Source: Anaerolineae bacterium UTCFX2 (GTDB taxonomy: Bacteria; Chloroflexota; Anaerolineae; Anaerolineales; UBA4823). Taken from it: a stretch of DNA of 53,051 bases. Positions within the stretch are counted from its first letter, which is position 1, and every line of letters starts with the position of its first letter. The position numbers were made by a program, and so were the translations under genes. Under the pieces are notes generated by a model. It did no database searches. It worked only from the letters and a program-made list of their open reading frames with translations, and was not told where the DNA came from. Positions 26,691 to 35,175 of this stretch are shown piece by piece. Where the stretch lies: assembly GCA_002050125.1 (NCBI GenBank), contig MWTA01000016.1, forward strand, positions 1-53,051. The letters are read 5' to 3'.

Positions 26691-26928
26691 CTCATTTCTC
26701 CTTGAATCTGAAGGTCAGTCCTGTTGGTTTTGAGGCGTCTCATTGTCCTTGCATAGCTTAGCGCGTTTTTTTTGAATGGGCAAGTGATAAATATCCATAC
26801 TAGAACAGAACTACATCCAAATTTCACTCCTGCTCAATTATAAAAGGTTACCCCTCTGTTGGCGCGAGATGGTAAGATACAGCGAATTGTTCTGTCAGCG
26901 CGGCTGTCAGCGTGGATGGAGGCCTGAT

Positions 26929-27885
26929 TTGAACTCTGCCTTTCAAAAGACCAGCCAAATAACCGGTTTCAATCGCGGCTATCTGATTTGCATCACCGCG
27001 ACCATACTCTGGTCGAGCACGGCGATTTTTATCCGCTACCTGACGGTGAACTATCAAATGCCGCCATTGGTGCTTGCCTTTTGGCGCGATCTCTTTCTGA
27101 CGGTTGTACTGGGGGTGGTCTTTGCCCTTTTCAATCCAATCCGCCTCAAACTCAAAACACAAGACCGGAAATTTATGCTTTTTTACGGGCTGGTGCTAGC
27201 CGTCTTCAATTCAACCTGGACAGTCTCAGTAGCTTTGAACGGCGCGGCAGTTTCGACAGTGCTGGCTTACAGTTCAGCCGCTTTCACCGCGATCTTGGGC
27301 TGGTGGATTTTTGGCGAAAAGCTCGGAAAGGTTAAGATCGCCGCGGTTACGCTCAGCCTCCTGGGATGTGTTTTTGTTTCCGGCGCGCACGTTCCGTCCA
27401 CATGGCAATTGAACCCGGCGGGTGTGGTGACCGGGCTGGCTTCCGGAATTTTCTTTGCCTCTTATAGCCTGATGGGCAAGGCATCCTCCGAACGTTCCAT
27501 AAACCCCTGGACTGCATTGGTGTATGCCTTTGGAGGGGCGGCAGTTTTCATCTTCTTCTTTAACCTGTTCGGCTGGTTCCTGCCGCCCGGTTTGGCGTCA
27601 ACTGATTTTTTCTGGTTGGGCAGTTCCATCACGGGCTGGCTGGTCTTGCTCGCTCTGGCTGTTGGTCCTACGGTTGGAGGTTATGGGCTATACACCGTGA
27701 GCCTGACCTATCTGCCTGCCAGCATTGCCAATATCATCGCCACCCTGGAGCCGGTGATCACTGCCATCCTGGCTTATTTTCTGCTGGCTGAGCGCTTTTC
27801 GCCCTCGCAGATTCTGGGCAGCATCTTCATCATTTCGAGTGTGATCATTTTGCGCTTCAGTCAGGAATGGTCCCCCGCTCACTGA
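26929..27885 (+). CDS. EamA/DMT-superfamily transporter
   Basis: An inner-membrane transporter of the drug/metabolite (EamA) superfamily, 318 aa with about ten helices in two five-helix repeats. The repeat motifs TILWSSTAIFIRYL in the first half and TLEPVITAILAYFLLAERFSPSQILG at the C-terminus are typical; members export metabolites or amino acids. I use TTG 26929 because GGAGG at 26918-26922 is 6 nt upstream; an in-frame ATG at 26869 would give 20 more residues without hydrophobic character. It is divergent from the lyase, and its 3' end overlaps the convergent polymerase gene by 29 nt. Substrate unknown. Confidence 0.88.
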   Translation: MNSAFQKTSQITGFNRGYLICITATILWSSTAIFIRYLTVNYQMPPLVLAFWRDLFLTVVLGVVFALFNPIRLKLKTQDRKFMLFYGLVLAVFNSTWTVSVALNGAAVSTVLAYSSAAFTAILGWWIFGEKLGKVKIAAVTLSLLGCVFVSGAHVPSTWQLNPAGVVTGLASGIFFASYSLMGKASSERSINPWTALVYAFGGAAVFIFFFNLFGWFLPPGLASTDFFWLGSSITGWLVLLALAVGPTVGGYGLYTVSLTYLPASIANIIATLEPVITAILAYFLLAERFSPSQILGSIFIISSVIILRFSQEWSPAH

Positions 27886-30202
27886 CTCCGCGGGACCTGG
27901 TTGTCATCGCGGTGCGCACCGCCGGTTCGCGCCTCTGTCTTTCATTGCGCGGCACGAGCTTGAAACATAGCTGTTGTGTTTGAACGTTCTGAGCCAACCC
28001 GGCAATAAGCTGCGGATTCAATCCAAACGGTTCCAGCACGGTGCAAGCCGCGCGCAGCAGCAGGACGGCGTAGCGTTCGAGATCGAGCGTGCGCGCATCG
28101 GGGGGTGTGGGCAAGTCCCACGCATAGACGCCCGGTCTGCCGCGCGTATAGACAAAACGCACGCGCTGCCCTGGGCGCACTTCTTTCCCAACAGCCTGGA
28201 GCTGCTGCAGAGAGCGCGCAACCGGCGACAATGACTTGTAGGCTTCGATTTCGCGGCTGAGGCGCTGGCTGACGACCAGTTCTTCCAGCGGCGTTTTTCC
28301 GCTGCGCAGCCTGTTCAGCCGGCGGCGCAGCAGTCCCAGAGCCTTCCGCACGCCCGCCTGACGCTCGTCCGGCGTGTGACCCTGAGCCAGCAGCTCTACC
28401 ATTTCCATTTGGGTTTTTGCGATGAAGGGCGGGGCGTCCCTCCTTCGAGCTTCGATGCCGCGCACTTTCAGCGTCCCGTCGCGGAAAACGCCGAAATAGC
28501 GGTTGGCGACCGGCACGCGCGCATCCACCCGCGAGGGCAGAAAGGCGATCCAATCGTAGATGCCGTCCAACGAGATCGGCAGCCCGGTGCGGCGGCACAC
28601 TTCTTCCAGCAGGGGTTGGAAATCTGCTGGTTCTTTGGCGTCCGGTTTTTTAACCCACAACCCATCGACGTACAAATGCAAAACGGTGAACCCCAACCCT
28701 TCCGCGGCCTCTTTGGCGCGCAGCAGGGCTTCGCGCCCGTAAGCCGTCACTGCCTCGTGGGCTTCGATGCGCCCAAAGCGGGCGTTCTTGTAACCCAGGT
28801 AGCCAAAGCAGGTCACCAGCAGCCATTTATGCGCCGAGGCGCGCGCCTGGTAGATTTTGCGGCGCGGATCCCATTTTGGCAGGTCGATCAGTTGGTTTTT
28901 CAACGCCAGGCGCTTCTCGAGCAGCGGAGCGAGCGTCAACGGGATCAGACCGGGTAGGTCATTTTCGGAGGCGAAGGGTTCCAGGTCCTGGATACAGGGG
29001 CGTTGACCCTGAACGGTTTCCGGCGAGATGTTGAAGCGCACCATGATGCCGGGATACATCGAGACGAAATCGATCCCGCCTACATCGTGGTGCAAGCCAA
29101 CCAGAGGCTGGTACACCAGCCCTCCCTGGTCGGTTGCGAGCAAATCCAGCGCAGTTTTGGGTTGTTCGGCTTGCTGTTTGTGCCAGGGCACCAGAATCCC
29201 TTCACGCAAGGCGGTGACCATCTGCATGGCGGAGATGCCCGATCCAGGAGAGACGCGCGCGGCAGTCTGTAGCGGCAGACCGGTGACCCGCGCGGTCTCC
29301 AGAGCGCCTTCCAGGTCGTAATCCTCCCACATCATGGCGTTGCCGCGGTCGATGTGACAACGCCCGAACAGATGCACCTGCCGGCCGCGATGGACCATTT
29401 GACCGTAGGAGAAATAGGAGATTTCCGGGTGATGGGCGGGCTGGCGGGCTGGATCGCGGTTCAGGGGCAAGGGCAAGCCCAGGGCGGCAGAGCGTTCCAA
29501 CAGGTGCGGCAGCAGCCAGGTATCGCCCCAGGTTGTGAGCAGCAAATCCGGGTCGCAGCGCTGCAGGATGGCTTTCAGGTTGATCAGCAATGGCCGTTCG
29601 AGATCCAAATCTAGGTGGTATTCGGCTGTCGCCGGTCCATGAAAACTTCCGCTGCGCAGGCTGAGCCGGGTTGGCTTATTGCGGGCTGGATCGGCGTCCA
29701 ATTCCATGTAAAGGATGCGCAGGGGCGGCGGGGCAGGGCTTAGGTCCCAGGGGGTGTCCAGCGGTTCGACGGTTTGCGCCTGTCCGTTCGCGTCCACGCC
29801 GACCCGGCAATAAGCCAGCGGGAACAGCCGGTGGCGCGCGGCGTAACGCAAGGGCAGCGCCACATCGGCGTCGAAATAGTCGAGATCGGGAAAGGCTCTC
29901 GCAATCTCCTGAAACAGGGCATTCTGCGCTACAGGATCGTTCACGTCAATTGCCAGCACGGTGCGCATGGATTTGACGAAGATGTCCTGGCGCTCTTCCC
30001 GCTTCAGGACAGGCTGGGCTGGATGGGATTGTAGATAGCGCCACAAGCGCCGCAGCGTTGAGGCACGACCTGCGGCATAGAAAGTCACTGGAAAGGGCTG
30101 GCGTAAATGGTAGCGCTGTCCATCCTCCCCAATCAGCCAGAGCGCGGCGCCAACCTGCGCTTCGGGGTAGATATCCAACAGCCAACCGCGCAGTTCGTTC
30201 AT
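27857..30202 (-). CDS. Family-B DNA polymerase homologue with degraded active sites
   Basis: A 781-aa protein with a family-B polymerase fold. Motif A is intact (IDFVSMYPGIM, Asp378). Motif B is recognisable but altered (HKWLLVTCFGYLG, about 458-470, where KxxxNSxYG is usual). Motif C reads LYVDGLWV (511-517): the first Asp is kept but the second Asp of DTD is missing. The exonuclease domain has lost its Exo I acids (LYMELDAD at 164-171 in place of FDIE). It should therefore lack proofreading and have little or no polymerase activity. This resembles the inactivated PolB2 (Dpo2) group known in archaea. Its ATG overlaps the stop of the small gene before it, and it is last in a three-gene operon. 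Confidence 0.85.
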   Translation of the reverse strand: MNELRGWLLDIYPEAQVGAALWLIGEDGQRYHLRQPFPVTFYAAGRASTLRRLWRYLQSHPAQPVLKREERQDIFVKSMRTVLAIDVNDPVAQNALFQEIARAFPDLDYFDADVALPLRYAARHRLFPLAYCRVGVDANGQAQTVEPLDTPWDLSPAPPPLRILYMELDADPARNKPTRLSLRSGSFHGPATAEYHLDLDLERPLLINLKAILQRCDPDLLLTTWGDTWLLPHLLERSAALGLPLPLNRDPARQPAHHPEISYFSYGQMVHRGRQVHLFGRCHIDRGNAMMWEDYDLEGALETARVTGLPLQTAARVSPGSGISAMQMVTALREGILVPWHKQQAEQPKTALDLLATDQGGLVYQPLVGLHHDVGGIDFVSMYPGIMVRFNISPETVQGQRPCIQDLEPFASENDLPGLIPLTLAPLLEKRLALKNQLIDLPKWDPRRKIYQARASAHKWLLVTCFGYLGYKNARFGRIEAHEAVTAYGREALLRAKEAAEGLGFTVLHLYVDGLWVKKPDAKEPADFQPLLEEVCRRTGLPISLDGIYDWIAFLPSRVDARVPVANRYFGVFRDGTLKVRGIEARRRDAPPFIAKTQMEMVELLAQGHTPDERQAGVRKALGLLRRRLNRLRSGKTPLEELVVSQRLSREIEAYKSLSPVARSLQQLQAVGKEVRPGQRVRFVYTRGRPGVYAWDLPTPPDARTLDLERYAVLLLRAACTVLEPFGLNPQLIAGLAQNVQTQQLCFKLVPRNERQRREPAVRTAMTTRSRGVSERGTIPD

Positions 30203-30474
30203 TCTTCCAGCGACAGGTCATCGCCCTGCAGATCGTTCAGCAGAGCCTCCAGGCGCATGAGGCGTTTGTGTTCTTCCAGCAGCATCGCCAGCAAAAATGT
30301 CTCGAACGGTAAAGGATGGGCGGCATAAGCCGCGGCAGCCAGGTGCTGGTGAGCCGAGGCAAACAGATCATCCAGTATCCGTTGATCCGACTGGCGCAAA
30401 GCGCGGCGAAAACGGTTGAAAGAAGCCTGCTCTTGCAGGAAAGCCTGGGTGATGGATGGCAGGGTGCGTCCCAT
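30199..30474 (-). CDS. Small helical protein between RecA-like and PolB-like genes
   Basis: A 91-aa protein, predicted all-helical, rich in Leu/Ala/Arg with an acidic C-terminus (DLQGDDLSLEE). I do not recognise a family. It has a strong ribosome site (AGGAG, 7 nt before ATG 30474) that overlaps the stop codon of the RecA-like gene, and its own stop overlaps the polymerase start (ATGA). Such tight coupling suggests a stoichiometric subunit or linker of the polymerase-like protein. Confidence 0.75.
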   Translation of the reverse strand: MGRTLPSITQAFLQEQASFNRFRRALRQSDQRILDDLFASAHQHLAAAAYAAHPLPFETFLLAMLLEEHKRLMRLEALLNDLQGDDLSLEE

Positions 30475-30483
30475 AACATTCTC

Positions 30484-31077
30484 CTAGAACAGGTTGAGCT
30501 GTGATTTGGAGGGCTGTTTGGCTTTATTCGTTTCAGGCGCGCCTTCCTGGAACCAGAGCAAATCGGCAGCCTGTTGAACCATTTCCAACAAGCCGGTTGG
30601 ATCGCTTTGCTCAGGGGCGGGGGGGCGCACGCTGACAACTACGGGAGCCAGCCGGCTCAGGTTGCGCAAACGCAGCAGGCAGTTCTCGATCAAGCGGCGG
30701 CGTTCGGAAAGCGAAGCGCTTTCGTCATAAAACGTGTCCAGCAGATCGATCACCAGGGTTGGATCGGAGCTGGGCAGCGTCTCTTCGAGCAGCGCCAGAA
30801 GCTGATAGCAGGTGAAGGCGCGCGCCAGCCGGATGCGGCTCAAAGCGGCATAGAGGTCGGGCGCATTCAATTCCCGCAGAATGCGCGCGACTGTGCGCGC
30901 GTTGAAGCGATTGCCGCCGTCTACCACGCGCAGCGGAGCAAGCAGCGCCAGGCGGGCGGCAGAAGCCAGCATCGCATTGCTGGCTGCGTATGGCCCGATG
31001 ATCAACAGAAAAGGGAAAGCGCCGCTGGTGCCTGGAACCAAAAGATCGGATGCAAAGCTTTTGTGGACCGCATTCAT
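30484..31077 (-). CDS. RecA/RadA-like protein lacking Walker A
   Basis: A 197-aa protein with a RecA-superfamily core layout. FLLIIGPYAASNAML lies where the P-loop should be but has SN instead of GK[ST]. A strand with VVDGGNRFNARTVARIL follows, as in Rad51/RadA after the P-loop, then LARAFTCYQLLALL, then a Walker B-like strand TLVIDLLDTFYDE and RNLSRLAPVVVSVRPP. ATP hydrolysis looks unlikely. The C-terminus (QPSKSQLNLF) could be a clamp-binding type peptide (QxxLxLF), which would suit a DNA polymerase accessory protein. Start ATG 31077 chosen; an in-frame TTG at 31095 also exists. First gene of the operon. Confidence 0.72.
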   Translation of the reverse strand: MNAVHKSFASDLLVPGTSGAFPFLLIIGPYAASNAMLASAARLALLAPLRVVDGGNRFNARTVARILRELNAPDLYAALSRIRLARAFTCYQLLALLEETLPSSDPTLVIDLLDTFYDESASLSERRRLIENCLLRLRNLSRLAPVVVSVRPPAPEQSDPTGLLEMVQQAADLLWFQEGAPETNKAKQPSKSQLNLF

Positions 31078-31083
31078 GATCCG

Positions 31084-31112
31084 AACATAGCTCAATCACT
31101 GCCGTGCATCAA
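31084..31112 (-). promoter_or_regulatory. Possible promoter of the RecA-like/PolB-like operon
   Basis: On the minus strand, TTGATG (31107-31112) and TATGTT (31084-31089) are 17 bases apart. The -10 ends six bases before ATG 31077, so the transcript would begin at or next to the start codon, i.e. leaderless. Confidence 0.4.
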
Positions 31113-31230
31113 TTCCCTTTGGCGGGGAGGCGCGGGGGAGGCTGGGGGTAACCCTATAGGGGAACTGCAATCGAGGCAAGCCAGGGGGCGCTTCCCCGGT
31201 CTGGATGGGCAGCGCGACTACCCGGCTGAG

Positions 31231-31273
31231 AAGAAAAACCGGCTGGCTCGTTGATTCTGTTGAGCCAGCCGGT
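31231..31273 (-). terminator. Rho-independent terminator of the DUF11 gene
   Basis: A 12-bp perfect stem (31238-31249 with 31262-31273, ACCGGCTGGCTC), a 12-base loop, and a T-rich tail on the minus strand from the A-run at 31231-31238. It is 62 nt downstream of the surface-protein stop. Confidence 0.85.
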
Positions 31274-31334
31274 CGGCGTTTGATCAATCACCCCGATATT
31301 TCAGAGGGGCGGATTGAGCAGGTGCAGGTAAGGA

Positions 31335-33158
31335 TTAGGGGTTCGGGCACACGATGCCGTCGCCATAGACGCACGTGTTATAGACCGTCCACCATCCAGC
31401 CGGGAATTGGAACATAGTCGGCGGACCGACGTGAGTGATGCCCGGATAAGCCTTGTCGATGCGCACGTGTTCTTCGGGCCATTTCCAATTTGCGATTGGA
31501 AACACAATGGTGCGCAGGTCGCCGTTTCCGATGTTGTAGCGGCTGCCGGAAGGCGGGATAACTCGCAGATAGGGTTCAAAGAAAAGGCCTTCACCGTGGG
31601 GACCGAAATCGGACAGTGTGAAGGGGAAGGTATTGTTGAAGTCGATGACCAGCGTAGCGGTCTCCGCGGCGGGCGTGGGTGCAATGCCTTCGGTTGTGTT
31701 CACCATGCTGCCAGCCGGTGGGATTGCATCGGTGGTCAGTCTGAAAACGAGGAAATCGTTCAATTGCGAGGCGTTGAAAGCGCTGTGGGAAGTCGATATC
31801 GTTTGCCCATGCGAATTGTAGATCGTAAGCGTAGCGGCGCCGTTGCTCCCAAAGGTGTTCGGCGGAAAGCTGACGTGATATTCGTGAGAGAGCAGCGCTC
31901 CCCGCGCTTGGGGAGTGAGGTTGAAGGTAACCCGGCTGACGCGGATGGTGCTATTGTTGATGGAGGAAAAAGCGAAATCTGTTTCGACGCTCAGAACCCA
32001 GTCGTTGTAGTCGAAATCGTTGGCTTCCTCGATTCGCAGATCCTCGTAGCCAAAGGAGACATTGTATTTGACAATGCCGGATTTGGAGACCATGGGGATG
32101 TAAAGCTTGTACACTTTCTCTTTGACTTTCACCGTGGAAGGATCCGAGTCGCTAACAACGATTCCGTCGCCTTCGCCTTCAGCGATGATGACGTTGGTGA
32201 AGCCTTCCGTGACGTTATGTACGATGCATACGTAAGAATAAGTTTCTCCCGGCACCAGATCAGGTATCTGACCAAGCGCTCTGCTGCAATCGGGCACCAG
32301 CGCGTCGGTTAAGACGATGTTGGTTAAATCCACTTCACCGGTATTGGTGACGGTGATGGTGTAGCTCACGTCTTCACCGGGTTGGATGGTGCGGACATCC
32401 TCGCCCTCGGCTTGCTTGCTGACGTTGATCCCAGGCACCTTGACCGTTGAAGGATCCTGATCAGAGACCGGGGTGCCGTCTGTATCGCCCGTAACGGTGG
32501 CGATGTTCGTGAAGCCTTCAGTGACGTTGGGCGCAGTGCAGGTGTAGCTGAAGCTTTCACCGGCGGGCAGGCTGGCGAGCAAATAATCGCAGTCTGGAAC
32601 CAGCGGGTCGCTGACCTGAACATTTGTCAGATCCACTTCGCCGGTGTTGGTGACCGTGATGGTATACGGTACATCTGAGCCAGACGCGACAGTGCGGGAA
32701 TCGTCGCCTTTTTCCTGCTTGCTGATCGAGATGCCGGCGATGCGAACCGTTGAGGTATCGTTGTCGTTCACGGGATTATTGCAGGCATCTTTTGCGTTCA
32801 CCTTTGCAATATTCTTGAATCCCTGTGAAACATTGTAGGCTGTGCAGGTATAGCTGTACGTTTCTCCAGGCGCCAGATTAAGACCCGACCTGGCACAGTC
32901 TGGAACGAGCGGATCGATGACAGTCACTTGAGTCAGAGTGGATTGTCCAGTGTTGGTCAGGGTGATTTGGAACGGAACATCAGATCCCCCGGGGAATATG
33001 CGCACATCATCCCCCTTGATTTCCTTGGCAATGCTGATTCCAGATACACAGGCGTTGTGCGCCTGGACAGCCGGGGTCGGTTGGAAAGTACCCATAAACA
33101 ATAGAACTAGTCCAATCCCTAGCAGGATTGAAAAACCGGATAATTTGAGCGTGTTCAT
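31335..33158 (-). CDS. Secreted DUF11-repeat protein with LruC-like C-terminal domain
   Basis: A 607-aa exported protein. An N-terminal hydrophobic segment (LSGFSILLGIGLVLLFMG) followed by TPAVQA-H forms a signal peptide. Three DUF11-like repeats of about 102 aa follow, each with a K-x-x-KGDD/EGED turn, TLTNTG or TVTNTG and DPLVPDC (DALVPDC in the third). A C-terminal domain carries YEDLRIEEANDFDYNDWVL, similar to LruC/DUF4842 domains of surface proteins. No LPxTG or other anchor, so it may be secreted or part of the surface layer. ATG 33158 is chosen for AAGGAGG nine bases upstream; the open frame extends 24 codons further without a ribosome site. Monocistronic: own promoter and terminator. 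Confidence 0.85.
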   Translation of the reverse strand: MNTLKLSGFSILLGIGLVLLFMGTFQPTPAVQAHNACVSGISIAKEIKGDDVRIFPGGSDVPFQITLTNTGQSTLTQVTVIDPLVPDCARSGLNLAPGETYSYTCTAYNVSQGFKNIAKVNAKDACNNPVNDNDTSTVRIAGISISKQEKGDDSRTVASGSDVPYTITVTNTGEVDLTNVQVSDPLVPDCDYLLASLPAGESFSYTCTAPNVTEGFTNIATVTGDTDGTPVSDQDPSTVKVPGINVSKQAEGEDVRTIQPGEDVSYTITVTNTGEVDLTNIVLTDALVPDCSRALGQIPDLVPGETYSYVCIVHNVTEGFTNVIIAEGEGDGIVVSDSDPSTVKVKEKVYKLYIPMVSKSGIVKYNVSFGYEDLRIEEANDFDYNDWVLSVETDFAFSSINNSTIRVSRVTFNLTPQARGALLSHEYHVSFPPNTFGSNGAATLTIYNSHGQTISTSHSAFNASQLNDFLVFRLTTDAIPPAGSMVNTTEGIAPTPAAETATLVIDFNNTFPFTLSDFGPHGEGLFFEPYLRVIPPSGSRYNIGNGDLRTIVFPIANWKWPEEHVRIDKAYPGITHVGPPTMFQFPAGWWTVYNTCVYGDGIVCPNP

Positions 33159-33221
33159 CTTTGCATGCCTCCTTAGTTGTGAAAATCTTGAATTTCCACT
33201 GATCGTCTCTTGGTTCTTGAA

Positions 33222-33229
33222 ATTATACA
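33222..33229 (-). promoter_or_regulatory. Extended -10 of the DUF11 gene
   Basis: The minus strand reads TGTATAAT, an extended -10, about 64 nt upstream of the start codon. No good -35 is visible, as expected for extended -10 promoters. Confidence 0.5.
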
Positions 33230-33265
33230 TAACAGTACAAATTTACCCCATATTGTCCAATTAGG

Positions 33266-33400
33266 GCTTGTCTAAATACATCTCTGTTACTGCCAAAAAC
33301 CGTCCATAGAACAAAAAAACCGGCCTTGTGGGCCGGTTTCGCTCTAGCTACTTAGAGAACCTATCTAAAAACTTAGACAAGCGACCATTTTAGTTCTCTA
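33266..33400. other. Structured non-coding stretch with nested inverted repeats
   Basis: The gene-free interval 33230-33600 holds three pairing elements: GCTTGTCTAA (33266-33275) with TTAGACAAGC (33373-33382), the GGCC terminator stem at 33319-33336, and TAGAGAAC (33353-33360) with GTTCTCTA (33393-33400). The last two arms interlock with the first, as in a pseudoknot. It could be a small RNA, a 3' UTR structure or a decayed mobile-element end. The rest of the interval (33401-33600) shows nothing I recognise. Confidence 0.4.
33313..33338 (-). terminator. Rho-independent terminator downstream of the histidine kinase gene
   Basis: Stem AACCGGCC/GGCCGGTT with a 5-base loop; on the minus strand it is followed by seven T (A-run at 33313-33319). 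It lies about 260 nt beyond the kinase stop, so a long 3' UTR or a separate small transcript would end here. Confidence 0.75.
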
Positions 33401-33600
33401 GATCATCGCTTCCACATTTGAAGTTTTCACAAGTTAACGTACACTAACCGATTATTATTCGCCCTCGATAATCTTGATCGCATTATACGCCGTGTTGGGC
33501 GGCTTCGCAATAGCAAGATATCCGACTGTTTCAGTTTTGGTTGAATGATTTGTGAATAGAGTAGATAATGGGGTAAGCCGCGACAGGCAGCTTCTGACTG

Positions 33601-34881
33601 CTAACAATCAGACTGCGGTAAAAGAGGTAGAGTAAAAACAAACCGCGTCGTCATACCCTCTTCGCCGTCTTCTACCCAGATCTTGCCTCCATGCCGTTCG
33701 ACAGCCAGCCGGCAGTAAGCCAGCCCGAGGCCAAATCCCCGCCTCTTCATTTCTAAGTTCACGCCCTGAGTGAAACGCTCAAATATCCGCTCACGATCCT
33801 CAAACGGAATTCCAGGTCCGGTATCTGCAACGCTCACCCATAACGATCCATCTTTTCGTTGCATTTCGATCGAAATACGCCCGTTCTCGGGGGTGTACTT
33901 TAAGGCGTTGTCCAGCATGTTTACCATGACCCGCTCGATTTTTTCGCGGTCGGCAACGATCGCAGGTAAGTCTGTCGCGATGTTGGTTGTCACCACAACG
34001 CCCTTGCGCGCCAGGATCGAAGTGCGTTGGATCAGTTCGTCAACCAGGGGTGGAAGCTCGAATTCACTCATCGAGAAACGCGTCTCTCCGCTCTCCATGC
34101 GCGAGACTTCTAGCAGAGAATCGACCAGCCGTTGCAGCCTCTGGGTGCTGGCTTGAGCGATCCCGAACAAGTCGCTGTTCGCTTGCAGAATATCTTCTGG
34201 CAACACCAGAGAGAGCATTCGTAAGGAGATGCCGATCGCGCTGAGCGGGTTGCGCAGATCGTGAATGATCAATTCGGTTGTTTCTTCACGCAGACGCTGA
34301 ACCTCTTCCAGCCGCTGTTTTTCGCTTTGCAGGGTGGAGACTTGTTGGGTGAGTCTTTTTTCGCTCAACTCCCCCGAGCTGCGCGCTTCGGACATTCTCC
34401 TCAGGCGCGCGCTGAGAACTTCCATGATGCTGCGGCTTACAGATGGATTGGTTCTCAAGAACTGCTCAAAATTGAGGCGGCTCAAACCTAAGAGGCGCGT
34501 GTCTTCCAACGCGATAATGGATGCGGAGCGGGGCTGATGTTCCAGCAAAGCCATTTCTCCAAAGATTTCCCCTGCGCCGCGATACGCCAAAATTGTTGGA
34601 GATTGAAGGCTGCCTTTTACAATTACAACCTGACCTGCCCAGACCAGGAACATCGTGTCGCCTTCATCCCCTTCATGAAATATAACCTCACCTCGGGTGT
34701 AATTGTGTTCGGTAAAAGACTGGCTTAGTTGGTCTCGGTCCGCAGATACCAGCAACTCCACCAATGGCGAGGTATATTTAATCTCAGAATCCTCGGGGTG
34801 GTCTTCCCTTACCGCCAAAAAGAATTCGAGCATCTCTGGAGAAACCTGCTCAATATCAGTCAAATCTTTTTCTCCAAGCAT
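33601..34881 (-). CDS. Histidine kinase with cyclic-nucleotide-binding domain
   Basis: A 426-aa soluble sensor kinase. Residues about 45-165 form a CRP-type cyclic-nucleotide-binding domain with the phosphate cassette FGEMALLEHQPRSASI. A coiled-coil leads to a HisKA domain with LIIHDLRNPLSAI (His207 phosphoacceptor) and a HATPase domain (MLDNALKYTPE N-box, VADTGPGIP, GFGLGLAYCRL). It senses an intracellular ligand, possibly a cyclic nucleotide, and has no membrane segment. It is divergent from two response regulator genes about 290 nt away, its likely partners. A clear promoter is present at 34941-34969. Confidence 0.92.
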   Translation of the reverse strand: MLGEKDLTDIEQVSPEMLEFFLAVREDHPEDSEIKYTSPLVELLVSADRDQLSQSFTEHNYTRGEVIFHEGDEGDTMFLVWAGQVVIVKGSLQSPTILAYRGAGEIFGEMALLEHQPRSASIIALEDTRLLGLSRLNFEQFLRTNPSVSRSIMEVLSARLRRMSEARSSGELSEKRLTQQVSTLQSEKQRLEEVQRLREETTELIIHDLRNPLSAIGISLRMLSLVLPEDILQANSDLFGIAQASTQRLQRLVDSLLEVSRMESGETRFSMSEFELPPLVDELIQRTSILARKGVVVTTNIATDLPAIVADREKIERVMVNMLDNALKYTPENGRISIEMQRKDGSLWVSVADTGPGIPFEDRERIFERFTQGVNLEMKRRGFGLGLAYCRLAVERHGGKIWVEDGEEGMTTRFVFTLPLLPQSDC

Positions 34882-34940
34882 GCCTTCAACCTAAATAAGA
34901 TGTTTGATTAGCAGTCTCGCTTGTCTCTCCGTCCATAGAT

Positions 34941-34969
34941 ATTATAAACTGATTACAAATACTTGGCAA
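34941..34969 (-). promoter_or_regulatory. Sigma-70-type promoter of the histidine kinase gene
   Basis: On the minus strand TTGCCA (34964-34969), a 17-base spacer and a perfect TATAAT (34941-34946). Predicted start near 34934, giving a leader of about 53 nt. Confidence 0.7.
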
Positions 34970-35094
34970 AGTTAAATCTTACAACCGGTAAGTGATTTTC
35001 AATTGAAAGAAGCATAGTAAAGAGGGAAAACGCTTCATTGGCTGACCTGGCACATACAATTCTGTTATGAAACCCGTCTAAATTCATGTTCGAT

Positions 35095-35102
35095 TGTATA
35101 AT
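35095..35102 (+). promoter_or_regulatory. Extended -10 upstream of the response regulator pair
   Basis: TGTATAAT in an AT-rich, otherwise gene-free interval of 294 bases (34882-35175), about 74 nt before the first regulator gene. No consensus -35 seen. The interval holds this and the opposing kinase promoter; nothing else recognised. Confidence 0.5.
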
Positions 35103-35175
35103 TTGTATCAATTGAAATTATTTCGAATATTTTGGATTCGACTTTTATCAGAGATGATAGGGTGAATGTTCACTT

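Noticed and set aside
28376-28957. 193-codon plus-strand frame opposite the PolB-like gene
   Set aside because: Antisense shadow; the minus-strand product has clear polymerase motifs.
31407-32312. Long plus-strand open frame (301 codons) opposite the DUF11 gene
   Set aside because: Antisense shadow of a repeat-rich gene; no ribosome site and no recognisable protein features.
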